From positions 1 to 47,527 of the forward strand of contig NZ_FNDG01000033.1 in NCBI RefSeq assembly GCF_900100535.1: a stretch of 47,527 bases of DNA, written 5' to 3'. Positions within the stretch are counted from its first letter, which is position 1. Every line of letters starts with the position of its first letter. Origin of the DNA: Phytopseudomonas flavescens. Its GTDB lineage: Bacteria; Pseudomonadota; Gammaproteobacteria; Pseudomonadales; Pseudomonadaceae. The notes below the pieces were generated by a model that saw nothing but the letters and a program-made list of their open reading frames with translations, was not told the origin of the DNA and searched no databases. Below, piece by piece: positions 27,683 through 36,371 of the stretch. The position numbers were made by a program, and so were the translations under genes.

Positions 27683-28504
27683 ATGGAATTCGGTCTACGC
27701 GAGTGGCTGATCATCATCGGCATCATCGTCATCGCCGGCATCCTCTTCGACGGGTGGCGGCGGATGCGCGGCGGCAAGGGCAAGCTCAAGTTCCGGCTGG
27801 ATCGCAGCGTGTCGAACCTGCCGGATGACGAAGGGGATCCCGACGTGCTCAGCCCGCCACGGGTGATCGAGCGTGACCATGAACCCTCGCTGGACGAGGA
27901 CGACCTGCCATCGTTGAGCGCACGGGATGGCGGCAGCCGTCGTCGCGGCGAGCCGCGCCAGGGTGACCTGGATCTGGTCGCCGACGAGCCAGTGCCGATG
28001 TTGCTGACGCCGGTCGAAGAAAGTGGCCGCGACGGCCTGTCCGGGAAAGCCCCGAGCAAGGACCAGGCACCGGTCGACGAAGTGCTGGTGATCAACGTCA
28101 TCGCTCGCGACGAGCAGGGCTTCAAGGGCCCGGCACTGCTGCAGAACATCCTGGAAAGCGGCCTGCGTTTCGGCGAGATGGATATCTTCCACCGTCACGA
28201 AAGCATGGCTGGCAACGGCGAAGTGCTGTTTTCCATGGCCAACGCGCTCAAGCCGGGCACGTTCGATCTGGACGACATCGAAGGTTTCAGTACCCGTGCG
28301 GTGAGCTTCTTCCTTGGCCTGCCAGGCCCGCGCCATCCCAAGCAGGCCTTCGACGTGATGGTCGCTGCGGCGCGCAAGCTGGCTCACGAGCTCAACGGTG
28401 AGCTGAAAGACGACCAGCGCAGCGTGCTCACTGCACAAACCATCGAACACTACCGTCAGCGCATCGTCGAATACGAGCGCCGACTGCTGACACAAAAACG
28501 CTAA
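27683..28504 (+). CDS. zipA: Cell division protein ZipA
   Basis: A 273-residue bitopic inner-membrane protein. The N-terminal anchor is visible at residues 4-23 (GLREWLIIIGIIVIAGILFD), followed by a basic stretch and a disordered acidic/proline region to about residue 125. The C-terminal FtsZ-binding domain (VLVINVIARDEQGFKGPALLQN to the end) follows. ZipA tethers FtsZ to the membrane and stabilises the Z ring. It lies 225 bases after smc and just before ligA on the same strand. The DNA between smc and zipA shows no gene. Confidence 0.95.
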   Translation: MEFGLREWLIIIGIIVIAGILFDGWRRMRGGKGKLKFRLDRSVSNLPDDEGDPDVLSPPRVIERDHEPSLDEDDLPSLSARDGGSRRRGEPRQGDLDLVADEPVPMLLTPVEESGRDGLSGKAPSKDQAPVDEVLVINVIARDEQGFKGPALLQNILESGLRFGEMDIFHRHESMAGNGEVLFSMANALKPGTFDLDDIEGFSTRAVSFFLGLPGPRHPKQAFDVMVAAARKLAHELNGELKDDQRSVLTAQTIEHYRQRIVEYERRLLTQKR

Positions 28505-28523
28505 ACGGCAGCTGCTAGCTGCG

Positions 28524-28564
28524 AGCCCCAAGCTACAAGCCACGCGCTTGGCTTGGGGTTTTTC
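28524..28564 (+). terminator. Terminator-like hairpin between zipA and ligA
   Basis: AGCCCCAAGC (28524-28533) pairs with GCTTGGGGTT (28551-28560), followed by T residues. An inner alternative hairpin, AAGCCA with TTGGCTT, overlaps the right arm. The hairpin stands 40 bases before the ligA start, so zipA and ligA may be only partly co-transcribed. Confidence 0.7.
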
Positions 28565-28603
28565 ATTTCTGCGCTGCCGCCGTACCTTGTCGAGAATTCC
28601 CCC

Positions 28604-30970
28604 ATGAAAGACTCTGCCCAACGCATCCTCGAACTGCGCACCGAACTGGATGTGCACAACTACCGCTATTACGTGCTCGACGAGCCGAGCGTTCCGGATG
28701 CCGAGTACGACCGTCTGTTCCGTGAGCTGCAAGCGCTCGAAACTGAACACCCGGAGCTGGTGACGCCGGACTCGCCGACCCAGCGCGTGGGTGGCGAAGC
28801 GCTCAGTGCCTTCGGTGAGGTGCGTCATGAAGTGCCGATGCTCAGCCTTGGCAACGCTTTCGAGGAAGATGACCTGCGCGCTTTCGATCGCAGCGTGCAG
28901 AGCGGTCTCGGTTTGCAGGGCGGTGATCTGTTCGGTGGTGGCGTTGACGTCGAATACAGCTGCGAGCCCAAGCTCGACGGCCTGGCGGTGAGCCTGCTGT
29001 ATCGCGATGGCAAGCTGGTGCGTGGTGCCACCCGTGGGGACGGCAGCACCGGTGAGGACATCAGCGTCAACGTGCGCACCATCCGCAACGTGCCGCTCAA
29101 GTTGCAGGGCAGCGGTTGGCCCGATGTACTGGAGGTGCGCGGGGAAGTGTTCATGTCTCGCGTCGGCTTCGAGCGGCTCAATGCCAGCCAGGCCGAGAAC
29201 GGCGGCAAGACCTTCGCCAATCCGCGTAACGCTGCGGCCGGCAGCCTGCGCCAGTTGGACTCGAAGATCACCGCCAGTCGCCCGCTGGAGTTCTGCTGTT
29301 ATGGCCTCGGCCAGCACAGCGCCGAACCGGCCACCACTCAGGTCGGCATGCTGCAGCGCCTGAAGACTTGGGGTATTCCCATCAGCCCCGAGTTGAAACT
29401 GGCCAAAGGCGTCGAAGATTGTCTGGCCTACTACCGCGATATCGGTGAGCGGCGCATGGGCCTGGCCTACGACATCGACGGCGTGGTGTTCAAGGTCAAC
29501 AACATCGAGGACCAGCAGCAACTGGGCTTCCGCTCACGCACCCCGCATTGGGCCATCGCCCACAAGTTTCCCGCCATGGAAGAGCTGACCGAGCTGCTCG
29601 ACGTGGAGTTCCAGGTCGGCCGTACCGGTGCCGTCACGCCGGTGGCGCGCCTCAAGCCGGTCAAGGTGGCGGGGGTGACGGTTTCCAACGCAACGCTGCA
29701 CAACATGGATGAGGTCGCGCGCCTCGGCGTGATGATCGGCGACACGGTGATCATTCGCCGCGCGGGGGACGTGATCCCGCAGGTGATGCAGGTGGTCAGC
29801 GAACGCCGTCCCGAGGGTGCCAGCCCGATCGCCGTGCCGGAGCAATGCCCGGTGTGCGGCTCTGCGGTGGAGCGCACCCAGTTGATCAAGCGCAGCAAGG
29901 GCCGCGAAACGGTCAGCGAGGGGGCCGTGTATCGTTGCGTCGGGCGCCTGGCCTGCGCAGCCCAGCTCAAGCAGGCGATCATCCATTTCGTCTCGCGTCG
30001 CGCCATGGACATCGAAGGCCTGGGCGAGAAAAGTGTCGAGCAACTGGTAGACGAAGGCCTGGTGGGCTCGCCCGCCGATCTTTACACCTTGCAGTTCGAG
30101 CAGGTCGTCGGCCTCGAAGGCTTCGCCGAGGTGTCCAGCCGCAAGCTGCTCGAGGCCATCGCCGACAGCAAGCGGCCGAGCCTGGCGCGCTTCATCTATG
30201 CGCTGGGTATTCCCGATGTCGGCGAGGAAACGGCCAAGGTGCTGGCCCGTTCTCTTGGCTCTCTGGAACGGGTCACCCAGGCGCTGCCCGAGGTGTTGAC
30301 CTACCTGCCGGATGTCGGCCTGGAGGTCGCCCACGAGATCCACAGTTTCTTCGAGGACGAGCACAACCAAACCGTCATCAGGCACCTTCTCGAGCGTGGC
30401 CTGGAGCTGCAGGATCAGGGTGGGCTGTCCGCCGAGTTCGCGGCCAGCACGACATTGGGCGGGCTGCTGGACAAGCTGAACATCCCCTTCGTGGCGGCGA
30501 CCGGTGCGAAGAACCTGGCCGAGCGCTTCAAGAGCCTCGACGGTGTGATCGCTGCCGACTGGCTCGACCTGAGTGCCATGAAAGGGCTAAACGAAAAGGC
30601 CAAGCAATCGGTGCGGGAGTTCTTCGCCAAGGCGGAAAATGCCGAGCGGGCACGGGCCATCGAAGCGCAACTGCGTGATTTCGGCATGCACTGGGAATGC
30701 GAGAAAAAGGTGGTCGAAGGCCTGCCCCTGGCCGGTCAGACCTGGGTACTCACCGGCAGCCTGGAAGTGATGAGCCGCGATATCGCCAAGGACAAGCTCG
30801 AAGCCCTGGGCGCCAAGGTCGCCGGCTCGGTCTCGGCGAAGACCACCTGCGTGGTCGCCGGCCCCGGTGCCGGCTCGAAGCTGGCCAAGGCCAACGAGTT
30901 GAACGTTGCCGTACTCGATGAGCAGGCCTTTGTCGCCAGGCTGGCGGATTACGGTATTGCTGTCGAGTAG
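28604..30970 (+). CDS. ligA: NAD+-dependent DNA ligase
   Basis: A 788-residue ligase that seals nicks using NAD+. In order: an N-terminal Ia domain (HNYRYYVLDEPSVPDAEYDRLF), the adenylation motif CEPKLDGLA with the nucleophile Lys near 123, the RGDGSTGEDI motif, the OB fold, and a zinc finger with cysteines in CPVCGSAVERT and YRCVGRLACAAQ. Helix-hairpin-helix repeats and a C-terminal BRCT domain (LPLAGQTWVLTGSLEVMSRDIAKDK onward) follow. It is longer than E. coli LigA, as in other pseudomonads. The start is at 28604; an upstream in-frame ATG lies within the terminator hairpin and is rejected. Confidence 0.97.
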   Translation: MKDSAQRILELRTELDVHNYRYYVLDEPSVPDAEYDRLFRELQALETEHPELVTPDSPTQRVGGEALSAFGEVRHEVPMLSLGNAFEEDDLRAFDRSVQSGLGLQGGDLFGGGVDVEYSCEPKLDGLAVSLLYRDGKLVRGATRGDGSTGEDISVNVRTIRNVPLKLQGSGWPDVLEVRGEVFMSRVGFERLNASQAENGGKTFANPRNAAAGSLRQLDSKITASRPLEFCCYGLGQHSAEPATTQVGMLQRLKTWGIPISPELKLAKGVEDCLAYYRDIGERRMGLAYDIDGVVFKVNNIEDQQQLGFRSRTPHWAIAHKFPAMEELTELLDVEFQVGRTGAVTPVARLKPVKVAGVTVSNATLHNMDEVARLGVMIGDTVIIRRAGDVIPQVMQVVSERRPEGASPIAVPEQCPVCGSAVERTQLIKRSKGRETVSEGAVYRCVGRLACAAQLKQAIIHFVSRRAMDIEGLGEKSVEQLVDEGLVGSPADLYTLQFEQVVGLEGFAEVSSRKLLEAIADSKRPSLARFIYALGIPDVGEETAKVLARSLGSLERVTQALPEVLTYLPDVGLEVAHEIHSFFEDEHNQTVIRHLLERGLELQDQGGLSAEFAASTTLGGLLDKLNIPFVAATGAKNLAERFKSLDGVIAADWLDLSAMKGLNEKAKQSVREFFAKAENAERARAIEAQLRDFGMHWECEKKVVEGLPLAGQTWVLTGSLEVMSRDIAKDKLEALGAKVAGSVSAKTTCVVAGPGAGSKLAKANELNVAVLDEQAFVARLADYGIAVE

Positions 30971-31015
30971 TGCTTAGCCTGGCGTCAGGATAAACGGTCG
31001 GTCGAGGCTAATATC

Positions 31016-31068
31016 TGTGGGAGCGCGCCATGCGCGCGATTCTTTCGCGGGCATGGCCCGCTCCCACA
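31016..31068. repeat. REP-type palindromic element, copy 2
   Basis: Arms 31016-31039 and 31045-31068 form a 24-bp imperfect palindrome separated by five bases, with the same TGTGGGAGCG...CGCTCCCACA ends as copy 1. The left arm has G-to-C exchanges in its core. It lies between the converging ligA and OPT genes. Confidence 0.85.
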
Positions 31069-31131
31069 AGGCATGCTCGTGGCATGGGTGCAACCCATCG
31101 CCGTATGGCGATGGAGCGCCGCCCTGACCAT

Positions 31132-32841
31132 TCAGCCGCCCACGAACATCATCCAGAACGAGGTGCCGACCCCGACGATGCTTTCCCCGGCCACCAGGCC
31201 TGCCGCGGCGGCAATGGTGAAGCGCTCGCCCAGGCTCCTCCAGCGTGACTGAATCACCCAGGCGAGCAGGGCGCCCAGCGCCATCATCAGCGAGATGGAG
31301 GCGGGGATGATGAAAGCCAGGCCGAAAGCCGCCGAGCTCGGCAGCAGCCGGGCGAGAACCGATTGTACGGGCAGGCCGGCTTCCAATGTGCCGAACAGCA
31401 CGCCGCAGAGTGCGCCGACCAGCATGGCCCAGCGGATGCTGCTGTCGATCGAAGCCAGGCCGTAGCCCAGCACTTCGGCCACCGCTTTCCAGGTGGCCAC
31501 GGCCGGAGCGGGCCATTGCTCGGTGATCAGCATGGCCTGCGGGTCGGGAATCAGGATCTGGTAGACCAGCACGCCGACGATGCTGCCGACGATGATGCCC
31601 AGGCACTGAGCGATCAGCTGGTTATGGGGCCTGGCACCGATGGCATGGCCGACCCGGAAGTCGTTGAGCAGATCGGTGCATTGCCCGGCTGCGCCGCCGG
31701 CGGTATTGGCGGCCATCAGGTTGACGCTCATCTGCCCGGGGGCGATCAGGCCGAAGGTCAACTGCGACAACTGGCCCGTGGCGCCAATCGGTGGAATGCC
31801 GGTGGCGCCGACCACCCGGGCCGCCATGCAGGCGAGCACGACCGCCAGCGGTATGCTGAGCAGGGCCATCAGCGGATCGATGTCGAACAGCACGACCTGC
31901 AGGATGACCACCAGCAGCGAAGCCAGGGCGAGCATGGCCAGTGGCAGCCTTGCCGGAGCCTGCCTCGCGCGCTCGGCTGTTGCCCTGGCCAGGCGTCGGC
32001 TGCCGAGATAGCGCAGCGCCAGGGAGGTGAGCGTGGCGCACACCAGCAGGGTCACGCCTGGCCACAGCAACCACTCCACGAGCGTGGCGAACTGTGGGCC
32101 GCTGACGTTTTCGTCGACGGCAACCAGGCCACTGCCGAGTAGCCAGGGCGCCACGCCACCCCAGGCGATCAGTGCACCGAGCAGCAGGGAAAGACCGACG
32201 CGAATGCCGATGATGCCGCCAAATCCGATCAGCAGGGGGGAAGGGTCGAAGTTGAAGGTAAGTCGCTCGAGGCTCGTCGAGGGCGACCAGCGTGGCAGTG
32301 CCACTAGCGTATCGGCCCACTTTATGACGCCACCGAGCATGGCGGCGGCGCCCAGTACATAGAGGCGCAGCAGGGCGTCGCGGCCGTGGTTGTAGACCTG
32401 TTGCATGGTTTCCAGGGTGGCGACCGCTTCGGGAAAGCGCAGCCGCGTGTCCTCGACCATGCTGCGGCGCAGGTACCAGGCTACCCAGATACCCAGAAAA
32501 CTCACCGAGAATACCCAGGCCATCAGCGGCAGGGTGGGCAGTTGCTGGCCGGTCAACAGGGTGTAGGCGGGTATCGGCGCGACCAGGCCGCCGGAGATGA
32601 TCGAGGCGGCGGCCGAGGCGGTGGTCTGGTTGATGTTGCTTTCGCGCAGGCTCCAGGCGGTGCCCAGGCGCCAACGCACCAGACTCTGCCAGATCCCGTA
32701 ACTGACCAGCAGGGCGATGATCGACATGTTGAACGACCAGCCGATCTTCAAGCCGGAATAGATATTCGAAGGCGTCAGCAGGGCGCCAAGCAGTACGCCT
32801 GAAAACAGGGCGCGGAAGGTGAGTTCGCGTTCTGCGGGCAT
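31132..32841 (-). CDS. OPT-family oligopeptide/metal-chelate transporter
   Basis: A 569-residue, very hydrophobic inner-membrane protein with about 14-16 membrane segments. It shows the OPT family marks: LTPSNIYSGLKIGWSFNMSII near the N terminus, then NINQTTASAAASIISGG, the region TAGGAAGQCTDLLNDFRVGHAIGA, and GVGTSFWMMFVGG at the end. OPT proteins import peptides or metal chelates with protons; the substrate here is not predictable. It stands alone between ligA and an unrecognised gene. Confidence 0.88.
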   Translation of the reverse strand: MPAERELTFRALFSGVLLGALLTPSNIYSGLKIGWSFNMSIIALLVSYGIWQSLVRWRLGTAWSLRESNINQTTASAAASIISGGLVAPIPAYTLLTGQQLPTLPLMAWVFSVSFLGIWVAWYLRRSMVEDTRLRFPEAVATLETMQQVYNHGRDALLRLYVLGAAAMLGGVIKWADTLVALPRWSPSTSLERLTFNFDPSPLLIGFGGIIGIRVGLSLLLGALIAWGGVAPWLLGSGLVAVDENVSGPQFATLVEWLLWPGVTLLVCATLTSLALRYLGSRRLARATAERARQAPARLPLAMLALASLLVVILQVVLFDIDPLMALLSIPLAVVLACMAARVVGATGIPPIGATGQLSQLTFGLIAPGQMSVNLMAANTAGGAAGQCTDLLNDFRVGHAIGARPHNQLIAQCLGIIVGSIVGVLVYQILIPDPQAMLITEQWPAPAVATWKAVAEVLGYGLASIDSSIRWAMLVGALCGVLFGTLEAGLPVQSVLARLLPSSAAFGLAFIIPASISLMMALGALLAWVIQSRWRSLGERFTIAAAAGLVAGESIVGVGTSFWMMFVGG

Positions 32842-33050
32842 GACGAACCTGCCTCTGACGGGTGTCGTCGTTTGAGGCGCCAGGTCGGTGTCGGTTCAGT
32901 GTTGTCGAGTGCAGGCAGGGGAGGCAGCGGGGCGCTGCCCCAGAGCCTGGCAGTTCTCGACTAGATGGCCTCAGCTATCACTGCCGGAGTGTTAACGCTC
33001 GACGAAATCACTGAATGCACAAAACGCGACGATTCTGGAGCGCCCATCTT

Positions 33051-33596
33051 TCAAATCCAATGGCCCTTGACGATATCGCCAAGGCGATCGATACCGACCT
33101 GTTTCCCTGGTGAACACTGCACCATCCGCCCGATGAGCGTGGACATGACGTCCGCTTCTGCGCCTATAACCGCTGCCTGGTCATAGTTTTCGTCCTTCTC
33201 GTGGTTGAGGAGGTCTATGTTTTGCAGAGACATGTTCACGCATTGCCGGAGATCCGGCTCCCTGGCGTTCAAGCTGTAGGCGATCAGGTAATGCAAGGCG
33301 ATCATCAGATTTTGTGCATGGCTGCCTTGTTGCTCGGAGAACTCTTCAGTGTCGGGTATCTGTGCTTCGATAGCATCGGCCATGTCCTTCAGTGCCTCCT
33401 TTTCCTCCGAGGCAATCAGGCTCAAGGCGCTTGAGAAAAGCGCTGACAGGCGTTCGGAATAAACATGGTCGAAGTCTTCTATCAGCCGAAGTTGCCTGTA
33501 CAGATAGGCAGCCACCAGAACTGTCTTTTGCGGGTGGCGGAGTTGTTGAAAGCGTGAATGAATGTCCTGGCGTTCAAATATCAGGCCCCAGTGCAT
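33051..33596 (-). CDS. Unrecognised soluble helical protein, possibly DUF416/YjaG-like
   Basis: A 181-residue, acidic, probably all-helical soluble protein without signal peptide or membrane segment. GGGAG precedes the ATG. Segments such as LRHPQKTVLVAAYLYRQLRLIEDFDHVY, then MADAIEAQIPDTEEF and CVNMSLQNIDLLNHEKDENYDQAAVI recall the DUF416 (E. coli YjaG) layout, but I cannot confirm this without a profile search. Its base composition is less GC-rich than the neighbours, which hints at transfer. No toxin or other partner gene is adjacent. Function unknown. Confidence 0.7.
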   Translation of the reverse strand: MHWGLIFERQDIHSRFQQLRHPQKTVLVAAYLYRQLRLIEDFDHVYSERLSALFSSALSLIASEEKEALKDMADAIEAQIPDTEEFSEQQGSHAQNLMIALHYLIAYSLNAREPDLRQCVNMSLQNIDLLNHEKDENYDQAAVIGAEADVMSTLIGRMVQCSPGKQVGIDRLGDIVKGHWI

Positions 33597-33932
33597 GGCA
33601 CGTCTCCCTGGCGTTATGGGTTTTCATCCGTCATGCAAGCCTGTGCATTGGCAGTGTGCGTTCCCATCGGCCGTTGCCGTCGAGGCAAGCTCTTCTCGGC
33701 GCGTGGGTATCAGTAGCGCCCGTTGCGGCTTCGAGCAGCGTCCTCCTCATGCCTTCAGCGATGAACTACATCATGGCCTTTCGTCCCCATTGGTGGCGTC
33801 CGTCCGGTCGCGCGCAGTCAGAATCGGCCGATGAGATCGGCGACGTGGCCCTTGGCTCCGGCTTTGGGACAGCCGCGGCCCGAGGGGATCGGCGCAGGGA
33901 CGGTGTGAGGGAGGGGCGTTGCGTGGAGGTAG
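33597..33932. other. Intergenic stretch without a recognised gene
   Basis: About 335 bases between the 181-aa gene and the HU gene terminator. The open frames here have no family features. I see no RNA gene or clear repeat. Confidence 0.5.
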
Positions 33933-33954
33933 CGGGGCGCTTGACGACGCCCCG
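33933..33954 (-). terminator. Hairpin after the HU gene
   Basis: CGGGGCG (33933-33939) and CGCCCCG (33948-33954) form a 7-bp GC stem just beyond the stop of the HU gene, read on the minus strand. There is no long T run, so strength is uncertain. Confidence 0.5.
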
Positions 33955-33962
33955 CCGATCGA

Positions 33963-34241
33963 TCAGTTGACCGCGTCGGTCAGGGCCTTGGCCGGTACGA
34001 ATTTCACCACTTTCTTGGCCGCGATTTCGATCGCCTTGCCAGTCTGCGGGTTACGGCCGGTGCGGGCCGGACGCTCGCTGACCTTCAGTTTGCCGATACC
34101 TGGCAGGGTGATTTCACCACCATTTTCCAAGGCATCGCTGACGATCTCGCTGAGTTGATCGAGTGCCGCGCGGACGGTGGTCTTCGGCGTGTCGATGGCT
34201 TCTGCGATGTCACCGATCAATTGGTCTTTGGTAATGGCCAT
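33963..34241 (-). CDS. hup: HU-family nucleoid protein
   Basis: A 92-residue DNA-bending protein of the HU/IHF family, full length. It shows the dimer core MAITKDQLIGDIAEAI and the DNA-binding arm with GRNPQTGKAIEIAAKKVVKF, including the Pro that intercalates. The sequence ends FVPAKALTDAVN, close to the HupA-type HU of Pseudomonas. GGAG-type sequence (AAGGAGCAACCCC) precedes the ATG. It acts non-specifically on DNA in the nucleoid and is monocistronic. Confidence 0.95.
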   Translation of the reverse strand: MAITKDQLIGDIAEAIDTPKTTVRAALDQLSEIVSDALENGGEITLPGIGKLKVSERPARTGRNPQTGKAIEIAAKKVVKFVPAKALTDAVN

Positions 34242-34429
34242 GGGGTTGCTCCTTGGGATGGAAAGGGTGTGGTATCGATTGATGCCCGTGCATCATCAGC
34301 GATTGGCCAGGCCGCAGGGCTCAGCCGATCAGGCCTCATTGTGACCCACCTGCTCACGGTAAATTCCCGCGGTATTGCGCGATTGGGTGTCTGCCCCGCG
34401 GTTTTTCGCTTTGACCGGTCCTTTCCGTG

Positions 34430-34694
34430 CAAGGCGGACAATGGCCGCCGGTGTCGACCACACGTCGAGCGATACCGGCGATTCGCTGCAGCGCATCAAT
34501 GACATGGCAGCGCAGATCGCCACGACCTGCGAGCAACAGAGCAGCGTCACCGAGGAAGTCGGCTGCAATATCCGCGATGTTCGCGGCTATCCGACGAGGC
34601 AGCGGATACCTCGCAACAGAGCACTGCAGCCAGCCAGCGGCTGTCCGAGGTGTCCGGTGAGCTGGCCCGGTTGCTGGGGCGTTTCCGGGTATAG
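34430..34694 (+). pseudogene. Frameshifted C-terminal remnant of a methyl-accepting chemotaxis protein
   Basis: The stretch SDTGDSLQRINDMAAQIATTCEQQSSVTEEV is the end of a chemoreceptor signalling domain. After about 34590 the frame is lost. In the next frame the normal ending resumes (DEAADTSQQSTAASQRLSEV, then SGELARLLGRFRV and TAG at 34692-34694). The N-terminal 90 percent of the receptor is absent. There is no start codon with a ribosome-binding site. It is clearly a relic of deletion plus frameshift. Confidence 0.88.
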
Positions 34695-34726
34695 CCTCTC
34701 AAGTGAACGCTAAGTGCTTGAAGCAG

Positions 34727-34754
34727 TTGTAAGTTCGCCGCAAGCCGGTACAAT
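34727..34754 (+). promoter_or_regulatory. Promoter of the 4.5S RNA gene
   Basis: TTGTAA (34727-34732) and TACAAT (34749-34754) with a 16-base spacer lie directly upstream of ffs. Transcription would start near 34761, ahead of a small GCTCGC...GCGAGC hairpin that is probably removed by processing. Confidence 0.7.
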
Positions 34755-34787
34755 GGCGCCGGCTCGCTGCAAGGCGAGCGGCGTTAT

Positions 34788-34897
34788 GGTGGCCCTGCCG
34801 GTCCCCTCGCAACGATTACCCGTGAACCTGGTCAGATCCGGAAGGAAGCAGCCACAGCGGGAACATTGTGTGCCGGGGTGTGGCTGGTAGGGTCGCC
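34788..34897 (+). ncRNA. ffs: Signal recognition particle 4.5S RNA
   Basis: The conserved SRP core is present: GGTCAGATCCGGAAGGAAGC with the GGAA tetraloop, then GCAGCCACAGCGGGA. The ends GGTGGCCCTGCCGG (34788-34801) and CTGGTAGGGTCGCC (34884-34897) pair over 14 consecutive positions including G-U pairs, closing the hairpin. The length, about 110 bases, suits a bacterial small SRP RNA. It binds Ffh and targets membrane proteins. In other pseudomonads dnaX follows; here it does not. Confidence 0.95.
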
Positions 34898-34904
34898 TCC
34901 ATTT

Positions 34905-34936
34905 CAAGACCCGCTCGGGTCGTGTCTCTTGCGAAT
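34905..34936 (+). terminator. Possible terminator of ffs
   Basis: CAAGACCCG and CGGGTCGTGTCTCTTG can pair around a CT loop just after the mature RNA end. The T content of the 3' side is modest. The call rests mainly on position. Confidence 0.4.
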
Positions 34937-35044
34937 ATTCTCTTCGACGCCTGGCTACCTGCCAGAGTGGCGTTTTCGCGTGCCCGTCGTCTTTCATGCC
35001 AAGCCGCAGGCAGGCATGCCCGTGATTACCCGTGCCGCCCGATG

Positions 35045-35068
35045 AAAAAGCCCGTCACGAGGACGGGC
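35045..35068 (-). terminator. Rho-independent terminator of the OprD-family porin gene
   Basis: On the minus strand GCCCGTC, a five-base loop and GACGGGC are followed by a run of T, 31 bases after the porin stop codon. Confidence 0.9.
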
Positions 35069-35099
35069 GAAGGGTGACACTGGATCAGCGGTTCAGGCG

Positions 35100-36371
35100 T
35101 TACAGGATCGATAGCGGATAGTTGAAGATCAGGCGGTTCTCGTCGAACTCGTTGCTGCTGTAGTCGCGACGGATGCTGGAGTTGCGCCAGCGCAGGCTGA
35201 GGTTCTTGAAGGTGCCGTTCTGGACCACGTAGGCCAGCTCGGTTTCACGGCCCCATTCCTTGCCGTCGTCGATGGCGCCGACCTGCACGTTGCTACCGCT
35301 GATGTAGCGGTTCATCAGGGTCAGGCCGGGAATGCCGACACCGGCGAAGTTGAAGTCATGACGCAGCTGCCAGGATTTCTCCTTGGCGTTGTCGTAGCTG
35401 GAGTTGTAGCTGTCGTTGGCCAGGGTGCCGCCGCTGGTGCCGTTGACGCGCATCCAACCGGTATCGCCGCTGACTTTCTGCATGCCGACATAGAAGGTGT
35501 TGCTGGCGTATTTGGCGGAGAACAGGCCGGAATAGGTCTTGTTGTCCAGTTTGCCGGCGCGAGCCGCGCCATCGTCTTCGCCCTGGAAGTAGCCGAGATT
35601 GGCGCCCAGGGTCCAGTCGCCGATTGGCTGGCTGTGGGTCAACTGCAGGTACTGTTGCTCGTAGACGTCCTTGAGCTCGGCACCCCACAGGCCGATCAGC
35701 GTGCGCTTGTCGTTGAAGGTGTATTCGCCGCCGATGAAGTTGAAGCGGTTGGAGTCGTTGGTGGCGCTGTTGCCGGTGAGGAACATGTTCTCCATGCTGG
35801 CGTTGTTGCGTTCGCTGTTCTGGCGGAACTGACCACCGTACAGGGTCAGCCCGGCGATTTCGTTGGAAGTGAGCTGGGCGCCTTCGAAGGTCTGCGGCAG
35901 GGAACGACCGTCGTCGGCGCGCAGGATCGGCAGCACCGGCATCCATTCGCCGACCTTCAGCTCGGTCTTGGATATCCTGGCTTTGGCAGCCAGGGCCAGG
36001 CGACCGTAGTCATCCGCCGGGCGGCCATCGTCATGGCGCGGCAACAGGCCGGTGCCGTAGGTGCCGCCACCGCCGTCCAGCTTGACCGAAAGCATGCCCA
36101 GGGCGTCGACACCGAAGCCGACCACGCCCGGGGTGTAGCCGGACCGTGCGTCGAGGATGAAGCTCTGCGTCCACTCTTCTGCCTTGCTCTGGGCATTGGC
36201 CGGGTTGGTGAAGTTACGGTTGATGTAGAAGTTGCGCAGGTTCAGGGAAACCTTGGCATCGTCGGCGAAGCCTTCGGCCCGGGCGCTCATCGGCAGCGCA
36301 CAGGCAACCGAGAGCGCCAGCAGTGATGGGGCCAGCAAGCGATTGCCAACTGCAGTATCGATCAGGTTCAT
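35100..36371 (-). CDS. OprD-family outer-membrane porin
   Basis: A 423-residue substrate-specific porin of the OprD/OpdK family. The signal peptide ends in SARA, before EGFADDAKVSLNLRNFYINRNF, a typical OprD start. Family blocks include AEEWTQSFILDARSGYTPGVVGFGVDALGMLSVKL, the LPRHDDGRPADDYGRL loop and the Arg-rich NLSLRWRNSSIRRDY near the end. The final residue is Leu rather than Phe. GAAGGA precedes the ATG. OpdK-type members import aromatic and cyclic carboxylates such as vanillate and benzoate, and the gene lies at the edge of a quinate/shikimate cluster, so uptake of shikimate, quinate or a relative is plausible. Start and terminator are clear; the leader is unusually long. Confidence 0.92.
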   Translation of the reverse strand: MNLIDTAVGNRLLAPSLLALSVACALPMSARAEGFADDAKVSLNLRNFYINRNFTNPANAQSKAEEWTQSFILDARSGYTPGVVGFGVDALGMLSVKLDGGGGTYGTGLLPRHDDGRPADDYGRLALAAKARISKTELKVGEWMPVLPILRADDGRSLPQTFEGAQLTSNEIAGLTLYGGQFRQNSERNNASMENMFLTGNSATNDSNRFNFIGGEYTFNDKRTLIGLWGAELKDVYEQQYLQLTHSQPIGDWTLGANLGYFQGEDDGAARAGKLDNKTYSGLFSAKYASNTFYVGMQKVSGDTGWMRVNGTSGGTLANDSYNSSYDNAKEKSWQLRHDFNFAGVGIPGLTLMNRYISGSNVQVGAIDDGKEWGRETELAYVVQNGTFKNLSLRWRNSSIRRDYSSNEFDENRLIFNYPLSIL

